This document shows positions 52,185-52,335 of a stretch of DNA of 52,335 nt, one piece after another. Position 1 is the stretch's first letter, and each line of letters starts with the position of its first letter. A program made the translations under genes and the position numbers. Source of the DNA: an uncultured Sphingomonas sp. (lineage in GTDB: Bacteria; Pseudomonadota; Alphaproteobacteria; Sphingomonadales; Sphingomonadaceae); NCBI GenBank assembly GCA_946482655.1, contig CAMLSA010000008.1:1-52335 (forward strand), written 5' to 3'. The notes beneath the pieces are model-generated. The model saw only the letters and a program-made list of their open reading frames with translations, ran no database searches and was not told where the DNA came from.

Positions 52185-52335
52185 ATGCTCGGAACGATTC
52201 TCATCATATTGCTGGTGTTGCTGCTGATAGGCGCGCTGCCGACCTGGGGGCACAGCCGTAGTTGGGGCTATGCCCCGTCGGGCACGATCGGCGTCATCGT
52301 CATCATATTGCTGATCCTGGTGCTGCTAGGCCGGA
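52185..52335 (+). CDS. DUF3309 small membrane protein, cut by the window end
   Basis: Fifty codons are visible from ATG (52185, with GGGAGGTAAGG upstream). The sequence MLGTILIILLVLLLIGALPTW, then SRSWGYAPSGTIGV and a second hydrophobic run IVIILLILVLLGR, is the DUF3309 pattern of two short membrane helices with a conserved PTWxHSRxWGYxPSG linker. The family is about 50-52 residues long, so only the last codon or two and the stop are missing. Function unknown. Confidence 0.88.
   Translation, partial: MLGTILIILLVLLLIGALPTWGHSRSWGYAPSGTIGVIVIILLILVLLGR

Noticed and set aside
1..52335. CRISPR arrays
   Set aside because: No regularly spaced repeats or cas-like genes were seen anywhere in the window.

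Overview
The window looks like a chromosomal stretch of an alphaproteobacterium of the order Sphingomonadales (Sphingomonas, Rhizorhabdus or Sphingobium type). The base composition is GC-rich. Supporting evidence is a PEPxxWA-type PEP-CTERM protein, large TonB-dependent receptors with a FecI/FecR pair, a Ros/MucR regulator with a C-x2-D zinc finger, and the general gene style. No ribosomal marker is present, so genus is inference.

Left part (1-15.5 kb). The 3' part of a tRNA-Thr(GGT) is followed by decayed DNA (a 53-codon frame, an alpha/beta hydrolase gene, an IS3-like transposase fragment). Next comes an uptake and catabolism block: ECF sigma factor and FecR-type anti-sigma on the minus strand, a TonB receptor with an STN signalling domain, and a second receptor without one. 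These are followed by a short-chain dehydrogenase, an enoyl-CoA hydratase/isomerase, an NADP-dependent MDR oxidoreductase and a second hydrolase. I infer import and degradation of an unknown ester or CoA-linked carbon source. A MucR regulator and an aldo/keto reductase follow.

Middle part (15-35 kb), mostly core metabolism. A PRC-barrel gene meets, tail to tail, an arsenic operon arsR-arsC-aquaglyceroporin with a candidate operator. A 2-hydroxyacid dehydrogenase, glycerate kinase and HMG-CoA-lyase-type enzyme form a coupled operon converging on glycolate oxidase glcDEF; together these suggest C2/C3 hydroxyacid metabolism. Then come a small secreted protein, a PEP-CTERM protein, a DUF486 membrane protein, hslV and hslU with an unannotated-looking 54-codon gene between them, a Spx/ArsC-like protein, purT, a Rid-family gene, and a sulfate-assimilation operon cysD-cysNC-cysQ-tauE whose genes overlap at start/stop codons.

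Accessory zone (34.9-48.7 kb). Three small minus-strand frames lie behind a perfect TGTACAA palindrome, followed by an XRE regulator with its own candidate operator. A 10.5-kb integrative element is bounded by 23-bp direct repeats (38176-38198 and 48677-48699). It carries two translationally coupled tyrosine recombinases, a type III-like restriction module (mod broken by deletion of motif I; res looks intact), a 546-residue protein with an HETIH metallopeptidase motif, a small PD-(D/E)xK-like protein, a sigma-region-4-like small protein and two proteins of unknown function. Its central part is clearly less GC-rich than the flanks.

Right end (48.8-52.3 kb): transglutaminase-like protein, small membrane protein, PQQ-type sugar dehydrogenase, single-domain response regulator and a DUF3309 gene cut by the window edge.
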